Source: Aphis gossypii (lineage: Eukaryota; Arthropoda; Insecta; Hemiptera; Aphididae). Taken from it: DNA of 64,000 nucleotides. The position numbers were made by a program, and so were the translations under genes. The notes under the pieces were generated by a model that did not search any database, had not been told where the DNA came from, and was given only the letters and a program-made list of their open reading frames with translations. How positions within the stretch are numbered: the first letter of the stretch is position 1; the number at the start of each line of letters is the position of its first letter. Location: the NCBI RefSeq assembly GCF_020184175.1, contig NC_065532.1, positions 36,890,287 through 36,954,286 of the forward strand, given 5' to 3'. Positions 61,014 to 64,000 of the stretch are shown here, piece after piece.

Positions 61014-61837
61014 CTATATTAAATGTATAATGTATATAATAATAATGAAAAATTATGAATAATTTAATGTTTCAAAGAGTGAATCCTTTAAATAGATAAA
61101 TACTCTGAATTTTAAGTAAGTTACTTTCCTCCTAACAATATAGGTTAAACCTCTAGTTTTACATTGCTGTAGAAGTTAATTAAGTAAAAAAGTAAATTAA
61201 ATTTATCAAATTTAAATGAGTAACTGTTAAGTATTATGTTAGATAACTATTAACAAGAATTACATAATTACTTTAATGTCATTCTGTCTAGAAAAAATAT
61301 GTCAAGTAATGAAAATCTAGTCAAATAACAATTTTTAGGAAGGTACTTGAAACAAAAATATTTTATATTTAAAGTTTTAAAATTTCTTTAGGATTAATTT
61401 TTAGTTATGGCTTTATGTACTGGACAATTTGATATTATAAAATATTGTACCTTGTGTATCATAGTATAATATTCATATTTATCATTTTATAATACTAGAT
61501 ATGGTGGATCTCAACCTAGGTATAAGTGAAACTAGTTTTTCAATTTGTCACAAATATCCTAAGTTTATAGTCTAAGTATAACAGATAGGGTACTTTGGTA
61601 TACGTCTGATGTTTTTTAAACGTCAAGAACTAGAAAAGTTTAAAACTGTATTAGTGTCTAGATATTAATTTGATCATTATCAGTATTAACTATTAATAAT
61701 ATCTGGTTGTTAATCTGCAATAGATAGCTTGGGTAAAATTTAGAATAGATCTTTCAGTTTGTTAATTGAGACTAATTATAAAATATCATTAATACTTATT
61801 TAATCTATCAATAAATATTAACATTATTTTATTTTAC

Positions 61838-62003
61838 CTCAATATCGTCTATATTAATGTTTTTAAATTCTTTTTTCATTTGCTTCATGCCGGTTTTCAT
61901 TGCAACTACTGTTGATTGAGTGTCTTTCAATGACTGAACTGCATAAGAAGCTTGTTCCATATTGAAAGATTGATTTCTTAAGTTTTCAGCTTGACTTTCA
62001 TAT
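61838..62003 (-). CDS. CHMP5: CHMP5 exon 3 (ESCRT-III core helices)
   Basis: 166 nt. Its first base completes the Gln codon of exon 2 (CA|A); it ends in phase 0 (GAG|GTAAAA). It encodes ESQAENLRNQSFNMEQASYA and KTGMKQMKKEFKNINIDDIE, typical CHMP5 helix 2-4 sequence. Confidence 0.97.
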
Positions 62004-62880
62004 CTATTTATAATAAGTATATTTAATAATTTATAATTTATATCATTCTAAAGTAAAAAAAAAAGCAAACTCTCTATCTAAATACCATTTATGATTTCTA
62101 AAATTGTGATTGATTTTAACAATAAGGAAGCTATATAGAATTAATATTTATCCTAAAAAATTTAAATATTTTAAAATAAATGCATCTTTTATTCTTTTAT
62201 CATCAAAATATAAAATTACATCTATGCTATAGTTTGCATATTTAGAAATATTTATTAATAAAAAAAATCTAAAATAATAGATAACAAAAAACGTGTATAA
62301 ATACAAGAATTTATGAAAAATGTGTATTATACCTAGAAAATAATTGTATTAATATTTTGTGAAAAAGTTAAATCTATAAGTTATTAATTTTTGAATTAAA
62401 TAAAGAAAAACAATTTTAAAGAAATGGATTTCTGTAAAAATACCTTATCTTTTCATTGTTTTACTTGATTATTGTGAAAATTTCTATGTATTTTTTACTT
62501 TTAACTACCTAAAGTACCAGTTAGAACAGATATACAACCAGAAATATTGATGCATTTTTATTCCAAAAGGTGGTGATGCTCAAAAAAATAAAATACACAT
62601 TTTAAATAATATATTCATCGCTACTCTCAAAATCTACATACAATGATCCAAATTGAGAATCAATAGTTAAAACAGTAAACATGAACAACTGGCTAAATGG
62701 GCTACGGCTCAGTTTGTGTTTACATCTTTAATGTAAAAAAAGTATAAGATATAGCAGACTTATAAAATTTTACCTATTATTAGGGATTAAACACTGGGAA
62801 AAATCTCAGCTATCAAAGGTGAAATTCACTAAAATTAAATATTATGTGGTTTATATAAAATATGTTTTTTTATAGCTCAC

Positions 62881-63032
62881 TGTTTTCTTTGCTTCAAGAC
62901 TCTTAATGCTTTTTGTTTTAATGAATTCTTAGCTGGACCTTCTCTCATCTTAGCCATTTGATCTTTTAATTTTTTTAACTCCTTGTCAAGTCTATTAATT
63001 TTTTGTTCTACTGATTCAGCACGATCGTCTAC
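62881..63032 (-). CDS. CHMP5: CHMP5 exon 2 (basic helix 1)
   Basis: 152 nt, phases 0 to 2; acceptor TTACAG, donor CA|GTGAGC. It encodes VDDRAESVEQKINRLDKELK, KMREGPAKNSLKQKALRVLK and the basic QRK. This basic N-terminal helix mediates membrane binding and polymerisation in ESCRT-III proteins. Confidence 0.96.
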
Positions 63033-63137
63033 CTGTAAATAAATTGAAATATAAATTACATGTACATCTGAAGTTTAAAACTTTAAACTTATAATAAAAT
63101 TTATCTTTCATTGTATCATTTATGTCCATATACTTAC

Positions 63138-63206
63138 TCCTTTTATGACAGCAGTCATATCTGGAGGTGGAGCCTTTTCTTTCGATTTTCCGAATATACG
63201 ATTCAT
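63138..63206 (-). CDS. CHMP5: CHMP5 exon 1 (start of protein)
   Basis: 69 nt from ATG 63206-63204, phase 0, donor GGA|GTAAGT. The sequence MNRIFGKSKEKAPPPDMTAV is a near match to the CHMP5 start MNRLFGKxKxKAPPP. With the other exons it gives a 220-aa protein, the usual CHMP5 length (about 219). CHMP5 is an ESCRT-III-related subunit acting late in multivesicular body sorting and in Vps4 regulation on endosomes. Confidence 0.97.
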
Positions 63207-64000
63207 TTTACTTTTTGCAAATACCGTTTAAACTATAATAAAAATATAACTAATTAGATTAAAAGCTCGATTAAAGAACAAATTCTACCGCAAGAACACA
63301 AAATAATATTAAATATTAATAACAATAGAAACTCAGTAAAAAAATTATTAAATAATTAAAATACTAAATTTAATTAACATTAAATAAACTTAATATTTAG
63401 TTTGTTTATTATTAAGAGTGTTTTATAGTTCATGACTCACATAATATGAAATAATCAGAAATTATGAAAATGACTGTCTCATAGCTACTAGATATTACTG
63501 ATATTAGCACGATTAGATAGTACTATATACTAAATATGCGACTAGTTGCTAGCGCACGCGCAGTAAGGGTTACATAAGTACATAACTGGCGACTCGTCGC
63601 TAACATGCAAGGTTTACAGATATGTACCAAGAATATTCACTTTGCCATCGGAAACCACCCCCGAAGTTTGAAATTGAAGCATTATTTCGACTAGTTATGC
63701 TGTACACATACAAAAAAAAAAAAAAACACACTATCCACTATATGAAATTTGAGGTTTTTTATTATAATTTTGAATTCTTTCATTTCTTATTCGTACTTTT
63801 AATTTAAAATAACTTGAATAAAAATCCTTACTGTAGATTAGGACTTGGTGCGAGGTGCTTTAAAATATGATAAATTACGTGAACGAAAACCACATAAGAT
63901 ACATATATATAATATAACATAGTAAATATAGGTAGGTAATTTTACAGATAAAGTGGACAATAAAATATAATATCTTCATTATTTTCAAGATAAATGGCTT
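63207..64000. other. CHMP5 upstream region
   Basis: AT-rich. A TATTATAG acceptor-like site about 25 nt upstream of the ATG leaves open a short 5' UTR intron. A CG-rich patch at about 63550-63600 is the likely promoter. No other gene is supported to the right edge. Confidence 0.5.
63552..63562. promoter_or_regulatory. NRF-1/EWG-like site upstream of CHMP5
   Basis: The sequence gcgcacgcgca closely matches the palindromic NRF-1 site (YGCGCAYGCGCR). In insects the NRF-1 relative is Erect wing. It lies about 350 bp upstream of the CHMP5 start codon in the only CpG-rich patch of the region. Confidence 0.5.

Noticed and set aside
1..64000. CRISPR arrays, tRNA or rRNA genes, bacterial operons, viral genes
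   Set aside because: None seen. Repeats present are microsatellites and inverted-repeat elements typical of an insect nuclear genome.

Overview
The window looks like nuclear DNA of an aphid or close hemipteran. It is about 70% or more A+T, short motifs such as taggtacctac recur, introns are long and AT-rich, and MITE-like inverted-repeat elements are scattered through the introns. There are no bacterial-type operons, no rRNA or tRNA genes and no CRISPR array. Four protein-coding genes can be reconstructed from splice sites, reading phase and family motifs. All calls come from reading the sequence; no database search was run.

Layout. (1) 1-24179, minus strand: the 5' part of an immunoglobulin-domain gene. 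Exon 1 (signal peptide and first half of an Ig domain) is at 23938-24179, and exon 2 (second half of the Ig domain) at 8807-8988. An intron of about 14.9 kb separates them, and the rest of the gene probably lies left of the window. (2) 24180-24900: a CpG-rich island, probably a shared promoter for the Ig gene (minus) and the next gene (plus). (3) 26291-33256, plus strand: a two-coding-exon gene for a DUF4485-type protein of about 505 aa with an acidic centre and a coiled-coil C-terminus, strikingly GC-rich at third codon positions. (4) 33257-40895: no firm gene, one hAT-like MITE. (5) 40896-52133, minus strand: APC (adenomatous polyposis coli), reconstructed exon by exon with every junction in phase. 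A GC-rich leader exon lies at 55494 to about 55770. Two alternative amino-terminal exon pairs can each splice in phase into a common exon, giving predicted proteins of about 1832 and 1901 aa. (6) 60738-63206, minus strand: CHMP5/Vps60, an ESCRT-III subunit, in four exons (220 aa).

The genes are independent housekeeping or developmental genes, not one pathway. APC is the scaffold of the beta-catenin destruction complex, CHMP5 acts in multivesicular body sorting, the Ig protein is probably secreted or membrane-bound, and the DUF4485 protein has no assigned function. The most notable points are the alternative APC amino termini, an APC block of five Axin-binding-like repeats with altered cores, two opposite codon-composition regimes in one window, and several families of terminal-inverted-repeat elements, one with an almost perfect 8-bp target duplication. 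I found no clearly new biological system.
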